Shown here one piece after another: positions 1 through 8,448 of a stretch of DNA of 64,000 nucleotides. Origin of the DNA: Brenneria nigrifluens DSM 30175 = ATCC 13028 (GTDB lineage Bacteria > Pseudomonadota > Gammaproteobacteria > Enterobacterales > Enterobacteriaceae). The notes under the pieces are model-generated. The model did no database searches. It saw only the letters and a program-made list of their open reading frames with translations, and was not told where the DNA came from. Positions within the stretch are counted from its first letter, which is position 1; each line of letters begins with the position of its first letter. The position numbers were made by a program, and so were the translations under genes. The stretch spans positions 4,650,001 to 4,714,000 of the forward strand of contig NZ_CP034036.1 in NCBI RefSeq assembly GCF_005484965.1. Direction: 5' to 3'.

Positions 1-779
1 GATCGGACGTTTCAGACGGTTCGAATACAGCTGAGCTTATGGCATTGTATGAATATCCGGAAGGCACATTTAAAGTATTGATTAATGAGAATCACGACGT
101 AAGCAATGATGGGTCTTTGTTCTCAGTTGGTCAAACCCTCAGTTCCGGAGAATGGAGCGGTATAATTACGGGGGTTAGGCAGCCAAGCGTAGATAAATGG
201 TATCCGGATGTTATTCACGATTTTTACGGAGCAGCATTTGCTAAAGTTAAAATAAAATCGGGATATCTTGGCGGCCTGGTCGGCGGTCTGCTGCACTCAT
301 CTAACTTTGAATATTTCAATAGCAATACCGCGCTTACGAATGGTACTCAAGGAGCAATGTGGACTCATTCCGGCAAGATATTATCTTTGCGCGATGTCGC
401 GCGCGGTGGCGCACAGGTACTTGATGTATCAGGTAGCTATTTAGCCCCATACCGACATATGAATATGCGGGACTATAGGATATTTGGTGTTGAAGTGTAT
501 GCCGCGCTAAGAAAATCAGTAGTCTATGATGTTCGGACATTCACGTTTGCCGGCAATGGGACTGTGAGTACAGTCAGAGAAGTGTGGCGCGCAACAATAT
601 CATGCACTCTTGATGGTGTGAGCGGAGAGTGTCTTATTTATGTGAGTTCTTCCGGGATCAATATTGTTAATAACACAATGAATGATGTAACCCTTAGCGT
701 TTCTGGAATGAAATTTCAGGCCGTACAGGGCGCTCAGGACGTACTTGCAACTACGTTTAATTTTCAGAGGATTTTCTGA
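1..779 (+). CDS. Phage-associated protein of unknown function, 5' end outside window
   Basis: The reading frame is open from the first base of the window; the codons before the ATG at 39 contain no stop and read as plausible protein (SDVSDGSNTAEL), and that ATG has no convincing ribosome site. The true start is therefore probably upstream and this is a C-terminal portion of about 259 residues. It is rich in Gly, Ser, Val and aromatic residues, with no membrane segment or signal, which suits a beta-rich virion-surface or fibre-associated protein. It lies where P2-like phages carry tail fibre genes and its stop overlaps the next start (TGATG). I do not recognise the family. If the gene does begin at 39 it encodes 246 residues. 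Confidence 0.6.
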   Translation, partial: SDVSDGSNTAELMALYEYPEGTFKVLINENHDVSNDGSLFSVGQTLSSGEWSGIITGVRQPSVDKWYPDVIHDFYGAAFAKVKIKSGYLGGLVGGLLHSSNFEYFNSNTALTNGTQGAMWTHSGKILSLRDVARGGAQVLDVSGSYLAPYRHMNMRDYRIFGVEVYAALRKSVVYDVRTFTFAGNGTVSTVREVWRATISCTLDGVSGECLIYVSSSGINIVNNTMNDVTLSVSGMKFQAVQGAQDVLATTFNFQRIF

Positions 780-1057
780 TGAAAATAAAAGGAAAATTTA
801 ATTTTTTGTGTGGCGCAGAAAATGAAAAAAGTGAAGTTTCAGTCTATGAAAACGCGCATGGGGTAATTGATGAAAAAATTGATTGTGGTACTGAAATACA
901 GGGATATATATCTATCTATTCCGATGAAAAAATGAATAAAGCAGTGTTCAGATTTCCCATATTAATATTAAAGCCATCGGAAGAGGGAAAGGCGGAAGAG
1001 GCGTTACTGATTGCAGCTATTGATGCAGCTTGTCAAGATATGAAATTATCCAAGTAA
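779..1057 (+). CDS. Small AT-rich phage-associated protein, unknown function
   Basis: A 92-residue acidic protein whose ATG overlaps the stop of the preceding gene, so the two are probably translationally coupled and transcribed together; a strong terminator follows 40 bases later. No signal peptide, membrane helix or known motif is visible. The base composition is much more AT-rich than the tail genes on the other side of the terminator, as expected for a fibre partner, assembly chaperone or cargo gene. Its position directly after a possible fibre-associated gene makes a fibre chaperone conceivable, but this rests on position only. Confidence 0.55.
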   Translation: MKIKGKFNFLCGAENEKSEVSVYENAHGVIDEKIDCGTEIQGYISIYSDEKMNKAVFRFPILILKPSEEGKAEEALLIAAIDAACQDMKLSK

Positions 1058-1096
1058 TCAGGAATTTTATATGAAGCATAAACGCGCGATACGTGC

Positions 1097-1125
1097 AGCA
1101 CAGCCTTTGCCGGCTGTGCTTTTTT
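1097..1125 (+). terminator. Rho-independent terminator
   Basis: A 9-bp perfect stem, AGCACAGCC / GGCTGTGCT, with a six-base loop is followed by TTTTT. It ends plus-strand transcription from the two phage genes and sits 7 bases from the end of the oppositely oriented gene U, close to the left edge of the inverted tail cassette. Confidence 0.85.
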
Positions 1126-1131
1126 ATCCCA

Positions 1132-1623
1132 TCAAGAAAGCAACCCGCCCGCCGCGGAGCTGGCCGCGTTAAATGCCTCCGTGGCGCCGCTGCGGATATT
1201 AGTCAGCACATCACTGAATGACGATGATTGCAGCCGTTCGCGGTAGTCCTCATCGACGCGTTGCAGGCTGATAGAAAACTCTATCTTTTTCGCGTTGCCG
1301 TAGCGGTCTAATTCCTCGTTTGTGCGCTGCAATCCGGTTAAAACATACATCCCGTAAATCTTCCCCGTCCCTTCAATCAGCGGCCATGGGCGTCCCATGT
1401 AGCCCATTGTCGTTAATGCCGATAGCGCCATGTTGCCGCCGGTGATTTCCGGGTAGAGAACGCCGCTAAGCGTGATCTGTGACTCACCAGCGCCGATATA
1501 TTGCCAGCTTGCCGATCGGTTGACGCGATCATTCTTCACGTGGCGCCACTGCTGGGAATGCTGCAATTGCTGGTACGGTACGGTTTTGAGGGCAAACACA
1601 AACATGCCGAATACCATCATCAT
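1132..1623 (-). CDS. U: P2 gpU-like tail protein
   Basis: This 163-residue protein matches P2 gpU in length (about 159) and in pattern: an N-terminal MFVF core, a central GVLYPE motif and RPWPL followed by GKIYGMYV. In P2, gpU acts at the head-proximal end of the contractile tail and is needed to finish tail assembly. It is last in the minus-strand order FI-FII-E-T-U, 12 bases after the tape measure gene, exactly as in P2. In P2 the next gene would be D on the same strand; here D lies about 5.4 kb away on the other strand, so the operon ends at U. Confidence 0.9.
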   Translation of the reverse strand: MMMVFGMFVFALKTVPYQQLQHSQQWRHVKNDRVNRSASWQYIGAGESQITLSGVLYPEITGGNMALSALTTMGYMGRPWPLIEGTGKIYGMYVLTGLQRTNEELDRYGNAKKIEFSISLQRVDEDYRERLQSSSFSDVLTNIRSGATEAFNAASSAAGGLLS

Positions 1624-1635
1624 AATATTTTCTCC

Positions 1636-4584
1636 TTAATCCTGGTCGCGGAATGCGCCGCGCCGGGTGCGCTCTCTTTCGTTGAGGATTTGCCTTATTT
1701 TCTGTTCAACAAGCTGCGCCAGCTCGCGCGGATCCTGTTTGCCAACATCGTTAAACACCAAGTTGAACGATGGCGCCGCGCCGGGTGACGTGGCAATGGG
1801 CGCCGTGGAACCCTGGCGGATGGGTTGCGTAGTAATGTCCTGCATCTGCTGAGAAACAACGCGCGGCACTTTCTGCGCGGCGACGCGCGTTTCCTGCCAG
1901 GCACCTTGCACGGCGAAAGCGCGAGGAAGATTTTTAAAGACGATATCCCCCGGCCCTATCCGCTTTTTGGTTTCATCCAGCAAGCCACTGGTATTGTCGG
2001 AAATTTTTTGCAGACGCCGCTGGGTGCCACTTTCCCCCGTTAGAGCCGGTGCCGGGGTTGTGACAGCAGGCGGTTTATTGCTGCCATCGCTGAGCGGCGA
2101 CCAGTTCCACCCTTTCTGAACCATTTTTTTCTGCTGCGGATCCCATTCCCACATAGCAGGGTCTTTTTTCAGGCTTTCCGCTTTAAGACGAGCGGCATCC
2201 ATTCCAGCGGGTATCAGGTCGAGTTTTTCCAGTACCCAGCCGATCCCCTCCATTAGTTTTTGCAACGGCCAAAGGAGCGCATTAAGCGCAGCGCCAAGCA
2301 CGCGCCCGAAGCTCTCCCCGGCACTGGTGCATTTCTCCAGTGATTCGCGGGATGATTCTATCGGGGTAGAGAGTTGCTTAAACCAATCCCACAAGCGGGA
2401 AACAGCGGCGCCGATGGCGTCAAAGACTGGCGACAATGAGGCGAAAGCGTCGCGGAACGGTTGCAGCGACTGCATAACACCGGAAAAGAAACCGCCAAAA
2501 AATGCTTTGATCGGCTCCCAGAATCGCCAGATGAGCAGGCCGGCCGCGACAAACGCCGCACCGATCAGGCCAATAGGACTAAGAAGCAGCGACAAGGCGA
2601 CGCCAAGCGCCGAAACCGCGCCGCTAATCAGTCCCCACAGCGCAGGAAGCCCGGTTAAACGCAGCATCAGCATACCGATGCCCTTACCCAGCGCGGCAAG
2701 CGACGACAGCGGCGACGTGAAGGCGGCAAACAGCATGCCGCGCAACGGCATGAGTAATCCCGGCAGACGGCCAAATCCTGCGGCCAGCGACTTCATCACC
2801 TGCGACCAGCCGCCGATCCGCGTCATAGAACTGCCCGCCACGCCGCCGAGCGTGCGGAACATGGCGATCGTACCGCCGATGCCTCGCCCGCCAGTCAACA
2901 GAGTGAAACCAAGTTGCAGTTTAGCCAATGGCCCCATCAGGATCCCCAGCGCCAGCGACGTCGCGCCGATTGCCGCCGTCAGCGCCAGGCCGCCGCCGCC
3001 GACAAGTAGCAACGTTTGCGTAAGTTTGGGGTTTTCTTTCGCCCACTCCATCATGCTGTTAATAACGTTGCTCAGGCTTTGCGTTAACGCGCGCAGCGGG
3101 CCGTCGATAAGTTCCTCGATCTGTATGCGGAACCCTTCCCAGGCGCTGTCTAGTTCTTTGAGATCGCCGCTCAGGTTATCTGCCATTTTCTTTGCGACGG
3201 CTATCGCTTCACCACCGGAGTTTTTCAGATCGTCAGAGAGTTTACCAAGCGCCCCGCTGCCGGCCGATTGAACCAGCGTTTGCAGCCCGACGAATGCTTC
3301 CTCGCCCGCAATATCTTTAAAGAAAGATACTTGATCGACGTCGCCATATTTTTTTGTGGCTTTATACAGATCGCCCAGCACATCCTGCATGGGGCGCATC
3401 TTGCCTTGCGCATCCGCAACCGACACGCCAAGCTCTTTCAATGCCGACGCTGCGGCTTTGGGGGGTGACGCAAGTCGGGAAAGGCTGGCGCGCATCGCGG
3501 TGCCGGCATCACTGCCGCGAATGCCGTTATTTGCCAGCATGCCGGCCATAGCGGCGGCATCCTCAAGGCCGATCCCCAGCTTGGATGCAACAGGCCCGGC
3601 GTACTTCATCGTATCGCCCAGACTGCGCAGGTCGGTGTTGGTTCGGGTGAATGCGGCGGTCAATGTGTCACTGACCCGATCCATCTGGCTGGCATCGAGC
3701 GAAAATTGAGACAAGACGTTAGAACCAATATCAGCGCTTTCACCCAGATCCATGCCGCCGGCCAGCGCCATATTAAGCACGCCGGGCAAGGCGTCTTGGA
3801 TAGATTGCGGCGTAAAGCCGGCCATCGCTAAGAACGCCTGGCCGCTGGCCGCATCGCGCGTAGAAAATGCCGTTTCGGCGCCGAGTTTCTTTGCCTGGTC
3901 GCGCAGCGCTCCCATTTGTTGATCGCCTTTGTCCAGCCGGGTTAACGCCTGAACGCGAGACATTTCCTCATCAAAGCCCACGGCCGGCGCCAGAAAGCGC
4001 CCGCCGGCATAACCCGCAGCCGCAGCGCCCAATGCGGCGCCAGTGCCAGAGCTGCGCAAGTTACCGGCCGTCTGCCGCATCTTGTCGTAACGAGCGCGCG
4101 CCGTAGTGACGGCAGCAAGTTGCCGCCGCTCTCGTTCAAGGGATTGGCTGTATTGTTCTGTGCGTCGGATGGCGCTTTGAATCGCCCCGCTGCCGCTGGA
4201 AAGCGTAACGCCATGCTGGCGCAGCGCCTGCCCCACCTCGCGGAGTTTGGCTGTTTGCGCACTGTAGGCGGTGGAAAGCGTGGTTATCTTTGTGCGCAAC
4301 CCGTCAAGTTTCGCACGCTGCGCATCAGACAGGGTGCCGGTTTCTTTCAGCCGCTGGCTTAGCCCTGCCGCTTCACGCTGGGCCTTATTGAGTTTTTGCG
4401 CGGTGTCGTTGGTGCTGTTGCGCAGCTTTTGAAAAGAGGTGCTTTGCGACTCCAGGCTTTTGATCGCCGCCTGGGTTTTTTTGATGGATTCAGAAAGACC
4501 GCCCGCGCTATTACGGGCGGCATTGACGGGGCGGGTAAACTTATCAATGGCGCTAAATGCGACACGGATATCAAGGCTCTTCAT
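1636..4584 (-). CDS. T: P2 gpT-like tail tape measure protein
   Basis: A 982-residue tape measure protein, longer than P2 gpT (about 815), implying a proportionally longer tail. The N-terminal 200 residues are coiled-coil-like and rich in Gln, Lys and Ala. A TP901-type core with repeated Gly/Ala segments follows, then several hydrophobic stretches at roughly residues 540-720, and a charged C-terminus ending in Arg-rich sequence. The start is placed at 4584 (MKSLDIR) because GGAG lies 9 bases upstream; an ATG at 4620 opens the same frame but falls inside the E' extension. The first codons overlap the end of E', the usual coupling in this operon. Confidence 0.9.
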   Translation of the reverse strand: MKSLDIRVAFSAIDKFTRPVNAARNSAGGLSESIKKTQAAIKSLESQSTSFQKLRNSTNDTAQKLNKAQREAAGLSQRLKETGTLSDAQRAKLDGLRTKITTLSTAYSAQTAKLREVGQALRQHGVTLSSGSGAIQSAIRRTEQYSQSLERERRQLAAVTTARARYDKMRQTAGNLRSSGTGAALGAAAAGYAGGRFLAPAVGFDEEMSRVQALTRLDKGDQQMGALRDQAKKLGAETAFSTRDAASGQAFLAMAGFTPQSIQDALPGVLNMALAGGMDLGESADIGSNVLSQFSLDASQMDRVSDTLTAAFTRTNTDLRSLGDTMKYAGPVASKLGIGLEDAAAMAGMLANNGIRGSDAGTAMRASLSRLASPPKAAASALKELGVSVADAQGKMRPMQDVLGDLYKATKKYGDVDQVSFFKDIAGEEAFVGLQTLVQSAGSGALGKLSDDLKNSGGEAIAVAKKMADNLSGDLKELDSAWEGFRIQIEELIDGPLRALTQSLSNVINSMMEWAKENPKLTQTLLLVGGGGLALTAAIGATSLALGILMGPLAKLQLGFTLLTGGRGIGGTIAMFRTLGGVAGSSMTRIGGWSQVMKSLAAGFGRLPGLLMPLRGMLFAAFTSPLSSLAALGKGIGMLMLRLTGLPALWGLISGAVSALGVALSLLLSPIGLIGAAFVAAGLLIWRFWEPIKAFFGGFFSGVMQSLQPFRDAFASLSPVFDAIGAAVSRLWDWFKQLSTPIESSRESLEKCTSAGESFGRVLGAALNALLWPLQKLMEGIGWVLEKLDLIPAGMDAARLKAESLKKDPAMWEWDPQQKKMVQKGWNWSPLSDGSNKPPAVTTPAPALTGESGTQRRLQKISDNTSGLLDETKKRIGPGDIVFKNLPRAFAVQGAWQETRVAAQKVPRVVSQQMQDITTQPIRQGSTAPIATSPGAAPSFNLVFNDVGKQDPRELAQLVEQKIRQILNERERTRRGAFRDQD

Positions 4585-5040
4585 CTTGATTGGCTCCACT
4601 TCTGACAGCCGCCCGCTCACGCCAGGCTATCAGCTCGCAAAGCTCCATGCCGTACATTTCCGAGAGCGGCCAGTGAAAAATAGTGGCGATATCTGCGATC
4701 AGATCCTCCACACGGTCAAACAGCAGGACGGTTACTGATCCCCCGTCTCCGCCTCGCTCTGTTCGGCAGGCGCCTGCGGCGCTAAAAAAGGCACCAATGC
4801 CTCATTCAGTCGAACAAAATCGGAAGTCGGCAGGCTGGCGATTTCGGGCAGGGTAAGCGCCGGCGCAGTGACGCGGGTTAACAGCGTTGATACGGCGTCA
4901 AAGTCCAGATTGATTACGTCACCCAGGCGCAGGCCGCGCAGCGATCCGGCCTGTTTGATGGCGTCGGTAATTTCAACCTGATTAACGTCGCCGCTTTTGC
5001 GCTTAATGGACGCCGTGAGCGCGATTGTTTTTGCGGTCAT
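4571..5040 (-). CDS. E': P2-like E+E' tail assembly fusion made by -1 frameshifting
   Basis: The E frame contains T-TTT-TTA, a canonical -1 slippery heptamer, 17 codons before its stop. The -1 frame is open from there to 4571 and encodes a peptide with the recognisable E' core (DIATIFHWP, then CELIAWRERA) of the GpE family. Slippage after Leu86 would add 70 residues, giving about 156 residues against 142 for P2 E+E'. P2 uses a TTTTTTG heptamer in the equivalent place, and lambda G/GT is the functional analogue. The product is thought to act as a chaperone on the tape measure protein. The coordinates span both frames; translation is not continuous in one frame. Confidence 0.8.
4732..5040 (-). 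CDS. E: P2 gpE-like tail protein (unshifted product)
   Basis: A 102-residue protein corresponding to P2 gpE (about 91 residues), in the conserved position between the tail tube gene FII and the tape measure gene T. It is mostly polar with no membrane segment; the last 17 residues (Ala, Pro, Glu, Gln-rich) lie after the slippery heptamer and are absent from the frameshifted E+E' form. It is expected to help load and assemble the tube around the tape measure in the cytoplasm. The 125 bases upstream, before FII, contain only short GC hairpins and the ribosome site. Confidence 0.88.
   Translation of the reverse strand: MTAKTIALTASIKRKSGDVNQVEITDAIKQAGSLRGLRLGDVINLDFDAVSTLLTRVTAPALTLPEIASLPTSDFVRLNEALVPFLAPQAPAEQSEAETGDQ
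4783..4789 (-). other. Programmed -1 frameshift slippery heptamer TTTTTTA
   Basis: Read on the minus strand in the E frame the sequence is CC-T-TTT-TTA-GC, an exact X-XXY-YYZ slippery site. The -1 frame downstream is open for 70 codons and encodes the conserved E' domain, which has no independent ribosome-binding start of its own that I can see. Confidence 0.8.
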
Positions 5041-5165
5041 GTTTTTCTCTCCTGGCGGTTAGCGCCGCCATTTAAATATTGAAAGTTGGCCGGAACAGTC
5101 AGCAATGACTATGTTTGCCGGCATAGCCACGCCCCCGCCGGGAAGTGTGGCGCCGGCGTTATGGG

Positions 5166-5681
5166 TTAGCCGCCCAGACCGAGCGCTGAACGCACACGAT
5201 CCGGGTAAAGGTTTTCGTTGTTGCGCTTGTAAATGAAGTTGAGCAAATCAAACTCAAGCAGCGGCTGGTCATCAATAGACAGCTTGTAGTACGTGTTTTT
5301 GATGGCGTAAGTCTGGTTGGTATCATCGCCCTGCTTTGAGTCGCCGCCGTCGATTTCCGTAATGCGCCCGCGCATCTCAACCTCGACAATCGAACTGGTG
5401 CCGCCGGTGTAAAACTCGCCGACAAAGCGCAATTTTAGCTCGTCGATATCGCCGCCGTATTTCAAAATCAGTTGTTCCTCAAAACCGCCGACCTGCATCG
5501 ACGCATCAAGCGCGCCAGAGTCAAGGCCGAGATCGACAGCCGCGGCGCCAATCATCCCGCCGCCCTGAAAATCTTCCGTTTTGCGCGTCACTTTCGGCAG
5601 CGTCACGCTGGGGATCTTCCCGATATAGTTGTCGCCATCCACGAAACAAGTGAACAGCCGGAGCTTTTTAGGTACGGCCAT
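5166..5681 (-). CDS. FII: P2 FII-like major tail tube protein
   Basis: A 171-residue protein, effectively the same length as P2 FII (172), beginning MAVPKKLRLF and containing the family pattern FVDGDNYIG near the N-terminus and GRITEIDGG in the middle. It forms the inner tube of the contractile tail, inside the FI sheath. FI ends one base upstream, as in P2, so the two structural proteins are tightly coupled. The gene is the second of the inverted FI-U operon. Confidence 0.93.
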   Translation of the reverse strand: MAVPKKLRLFTCFVDGDNYIGKIPSVTLPKVTRKTEDFQGGGMIGAAAVDLGLDSGALDASMQVGGFEEQLILKYGGDIDELKLRFVGEFYTGGTSSIVEVEMRGRITEIDGGDSKQGDDTNQTYAIKNTYYKLSIDDQPLLEFDLLNFIYKRNNENLYPDRVRSALGLGG

Positions 5682-6875
5682 TTACGCGCCCCCCAATGAA
5701 GAAAAAGCGGTTTCAAAATACTGATCGGTGAAGGTTTGATACAGGCTCAAATCTTCCAGCGGCGGGACCGGCGTATAGTTGTAACGCACAATGCACTTGC
5801 CCTGGCGTAACCCGGTCGTTGGGTTATCAACGATGTCGAACCAGCACGCCGCACCGATCAGTTTTCCGGCAGTGACTAATGCCTGCAATTTGGCATTAAT
5901 GCCGCTCACCACGTCTTTAACGTTGGCCGGCGTCAGCGGTTTATCAACGGTGGTGAATTGCGCCTCCGCGATGCTGTCGGCCAGGATCTGCGCGGTACGG
6001 GTGTACACCTCAAAGATGTACTCTTTATCGGGATCGGTGGTGCGGTTGCCCCAGAACCGGAACCCGTCGCGCTTAATCAGCGTGGTGATTTCGTGCGCGT
6101 TCAGTTCGTTGGCGTCGGAATCTTCCGCTTGCAGCGCCCAGAACACATCTTTTGCAATTCCCAGCACATTGTTAACGGCAACGTTAGACAAGGATTTGTG
6201 CCAGCCCTGCGTGTTATCAATCGACGCGCGCAGGCCGCAGGCATACGCCACCGCGGGGAATTCCTCGTTTTGCCCGGTCAGCGAGTTATACGCGATGAAG
6301 TTGGGCCAGATTGGCATTACTTCCCGGTAGTTCAGCGTTGTGCGGTACTCTTTCGCTTCCGCGATGGTTTCGCAGTCGTGGCAATAAGCGTAAACGAATG
6401 CCCGCAGTTTCTGCGCGATAACGCAAAGCTGGGTAGCAACTTCTATCGTGTCGTAGTCGGGAACGGAAAGGATGCGCGGGCGATAGCCGGTTTTCTGTTC
6501 CGCCGTCAAAAACGCGTACATGCCGGTATAGCTGCCATCAGCCGCAGTGCCGCCGATCACAAGCTGTGATTGCGTTTGATTGCCCTCGCCTTCCTTTGCC
6601 TCCGCCACGCGCACCACGATTACTTTAGGGCTGCATTGGTCGGAAATGGCTTTCAGGCTTTTGTAAAGCGAGCCAGTTTTCCCCGCTTTACCCAGCACGT
6701 TATTTACGCGCGTGATAAGTACGGGGGTATTAAGCGGGAACGTGTCAGCGTCTGCATCGTCAGCAACGCCCACAATGCCAATGACCGTTGAGTCAATGTC
6801 ATTGATGGCCGTTACCAGATCGGTGTTTTCGCGGACACGAACGCCGTGGAAAAAAGCGTCAGTCATGTTTGCCAC
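5682..6875 (-). CDS. FI: P2 FI-like contractile tail sheath protein
   Basis: A 397-residue sheath protein (P2 FI is 396). The N-terminus FFHGVRVRENTD and the conserved IVGVADDAD and WGNRTTDPD blocks identify the family; the C-terminal region with the sheath interlocking fold is intact. The gene is the first of the minus-strand late operon and its start lies 60 bases from a perfect Ogr box, in line with activation from a site centred about 55 bases before the transcription start. The sheath surrounds the FII tube and contracts on infection, or on killing if the locus is a tailocin. Confidence 0.95.
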   Translation of the reverse strand: MANMTDAFFHGVRVRENTDLVTAINDIDSTVIGIVGVADDADADTFPLNTPVLITRVNNVLGKAGKTGSLYKSLKAISDQCSPKVIVVRVAEAKEGEGNQTQSQLVIGGTAADGSYTGMYAFLTAEQKTGYRPRILSVPDYDTIEVATQLCVIAQKLRAFVYAYCHDCETIAEAKEYRTTLNYREVMPIWPNFIAYNSLTGQNEEFPAVAYACGLRASIDNTQGWHKSLSNVAVNNVLGIAKDVFWALQAEDSDANELNAHEITTLIKRDGFRFWGNRTTDPDKEYIFEVYTRTAQILADSIAEAQFTTVDKPLTPANVKDVVSGINAKLQALVTAGKLIGAACWFDIVDNPTTGLRQGKCIVRYNYTPVPPLEDLSLYQTFTDQYFETAFSSLGGA

Positions 6876-6934
6876 CTCGTAGTGAGTTCAGGGTGATGTT
6901 CCACGAAAACAGTAAAGCAAACACGCGCTTAAGG

Positions 6935-6954
6935 TTGTTGCAGACAGGCGACAA
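6935..6954. promoter_or_regulatory. Ogr/Delta box shared by divergent FI and D late promoters
   Basis: The 20-bp site reads TTGT, twelve bases, ACAA, an exact fit to the P2 late activator consensus TGT-N12-ACA with an extra matching pair outside. It is symmetric and lies in the 136-bp gap between divergent FI and D; placing it at -55 puts transcription starts near 6890 (minus) and 7000 (plus), each a few bases before the gene. The -10 sequences are weak, as is usual for activator-dependent P2 late promoters. The likely activator is encoded at 8200. Confidence 0.8.
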
Positions 6955-7011
6955 CAAATGACAGTTTGCCGCCTCGCGCGCGCATGAAACTATTTGCGTC
7001 GGGGGTGAAAA

Positions 7012-8163
7012 ATGGCATTCAGTAATTTGACGGATATTCAGCAAACGCTGAAATCAGGGGTTTCAGATCTCGATAACGCACTGACGGAAGCCGTTAAGGT
7101 TCCAGGCTTTAACATCACAATGGGCGGAAAAACGCTGCTATTGCTGGATGAACGGCTGATTTCGCTTTCAATGACGGACAACCGGGGGTTTGAGGCCGAT
7201 CAGGTCACGCTTTCCGTTGACGATACGGACGGGCGCATTAACCTGCCGCCACGCGGCGCCGAGTTATCAGTATCAATGGGATGGAAAGGCGAAGCGCTGG
7301 TCTATAAAGGGCTTTTCATTGTTGATGAGGTGGCGCATTCAGGGCCACCGGACACTATCGAGATCACAGCCAGAAGTGCTGATTTTCGCGACGAGTTTAA
7401 CGTCAAGCGCGAGGTGTCATGGCATGACGTGACGGTAGAGCGCGTTGTATCAGCTATCGCGCACCGCTACAGCCTTAAGCCCTACATCAGTACGCAACTA
7501 ATGGATCTGGAGATCGACCACGCAGACCAGACACAAGAAAGCGATATGTCGTTCTTAACCCGCATGGCCGATATGCTGGGCGCCATCGCCACGGTAAAGA
7601 ATGGGTGCCTGCTGTTTATTCTGCCAGGCGGCGGCGTGAGCGCATCCGGCAAACCATTGCCGGCAGCGGAAATCACCCGTTCAAGCGGCGATCGTCACAG
7701 TTTCCGCATTGCGGATCGTGATGCCTATACCGGCGTCAGAGCGTATTGGCTGGATCTGAATTTTGGGAAAAAGAAAAAGGTCAGCGTAAAAAAGCGAACA
7801 ACCAGGGCAACAAAAAAGAAACAGGAAAAAAGCAGCAGCCGCGAAGGCGATTACATGGAGGGCGCAGACGGGAACGTCTACGTGCTGCGGAAAACCTATC
7901 AGAACGAAACAGCAGCCAGGCGCGCGGCAGCGGCGAAGTGGCAGCAGTTGCAACGCGGCGCAGCGCAATTCTCTATTACCCTGGCGCGGGGCCGGGCCGA
8001 TCTCTATCCGGAAGTGCCGGTATCAGTCAGTGGTTTTAAGTCGGATATTGATAATCAGGAATGGATAATATCGCGCATTGAGCACGTTATTGACGGCAAC
8101 GGCTTCACATCACAATTGGAGTTGGAGGCAAAAATCGCTGACTGGATAGCGGAAAGTGACTAG
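7012..8163 (+). CDS. D: P2 gpD-like late tail protein
   Basis: A 383-residue protein (P2 gpD 387) with the phage GPD features: a first domain with SVDDTDGRI and SMGWKG, a second with MADMLGAIA, and the C-terminal core DNQEWIISRIEHVIDG. gpD belongs to the baseplate-hub family and completes the tail. A lysine-rich linker at about residues 245-275 is a local feature. A GGGGGTG ribosome site precedes the ATG. In P2, D is co-transcribed after U; here it is first of a plus-strand unit with ogr and diverges from FI. Confidence 0.92.
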   Translation: MAFSNLTDIQQTLKSGVSDLDNALTEAVKVPGFNITMGGKTLLLLDERLISLSMTDNRGFEADQVTLSVDDTDGRINLPPRGAELSVSMGWKGEALVYKGLFIVDEVAHSGPPDTIEITARSADFRDEFNVKREVSWHDVTVERVVSAIAHRYSLKPYISTQLMDLEIDHADQTQESDMSFLTRMADMLGAIATVKNGCLLFILPGGGVSASGKPLPAAEITRSSGDRHSFRIADRDAYTGVRAYWLDLNFGKKKKVSVKKRTTRATKKKQEKSSSREGDYMEGADGNVYVLRKTYQNETAARRAAAAKWQQLQRGAAQFSITLARGRADLYPEVPVSVSGFKSDIDNQEWIISRIEHVIDGNGFTSQLELEAKIADWIAESD

Positions 8164-8199
8164 AATGGAATTGAGTCAAACCCCGCCGGGGATTCAATC

Positions 8200-8448
8200 A
8201 TGTTTATTTGCCCTCATTGTGGCGCCGTCGCGCGCACGCGTACCAGTCGCCAGCTCAGTGAAATGACAGTGCGTCAATATCATCAGTGTCAAAATCTGGA
8301 ATGCAGTATCACATTCACGACGCTTAACAGCGTTGAACGCCTGGTTACAGCCCGCACCAGATGCGAGGATGTGCCGCCGGACTTTGTGCCAAAAGACGCG
8401 TTTCCATCATCACATTACGGCCGCGATCAATTAAACCTCGCCATCTAA
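8200..8448 (+). CDS. ogr: Ogr/Delta-family zinc-finger late transcription activator
   Basis: An 82-residue activator with the family arrangement CPHC at residues 4-7 and CQNLEC about 26 residues later, the four cysteines that bind zinc in P2 Ogr, followed by ITFTTLNSVERL. Ogr binds TGT-N12-ACA sites and contacts the alpha subunit of RNA polymerase to switch on late operons. It is 36 bases after D as in P2, and a perfect target site lies 1.25 kb upstream between FI and D, so the regulator-target pair appears intact. Confidence 0.93.
   Translation: MFICPHCGAVARTRTSRQLSEMTVRQYHQCQNLECSITFTTLNSVERLVTARTRCEDVPPDFVPKDAFPSSHYGRDQLNLAI

Noticed and set aside
18..28. GGTTCGAATAC resembling a tRNA T-loop, which could mark an attachment site
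   Set aside because: No acceptor stem, anticodon arm or CCA surrounds it, and it lies inside an open coding frame.
2327..3271. Long plus-strand open frame antisense to the tape measure gene
   Set aside because: It mirrors the Ala-rich coding frame of gpT, has no ribosome site, and its translation has no family character.
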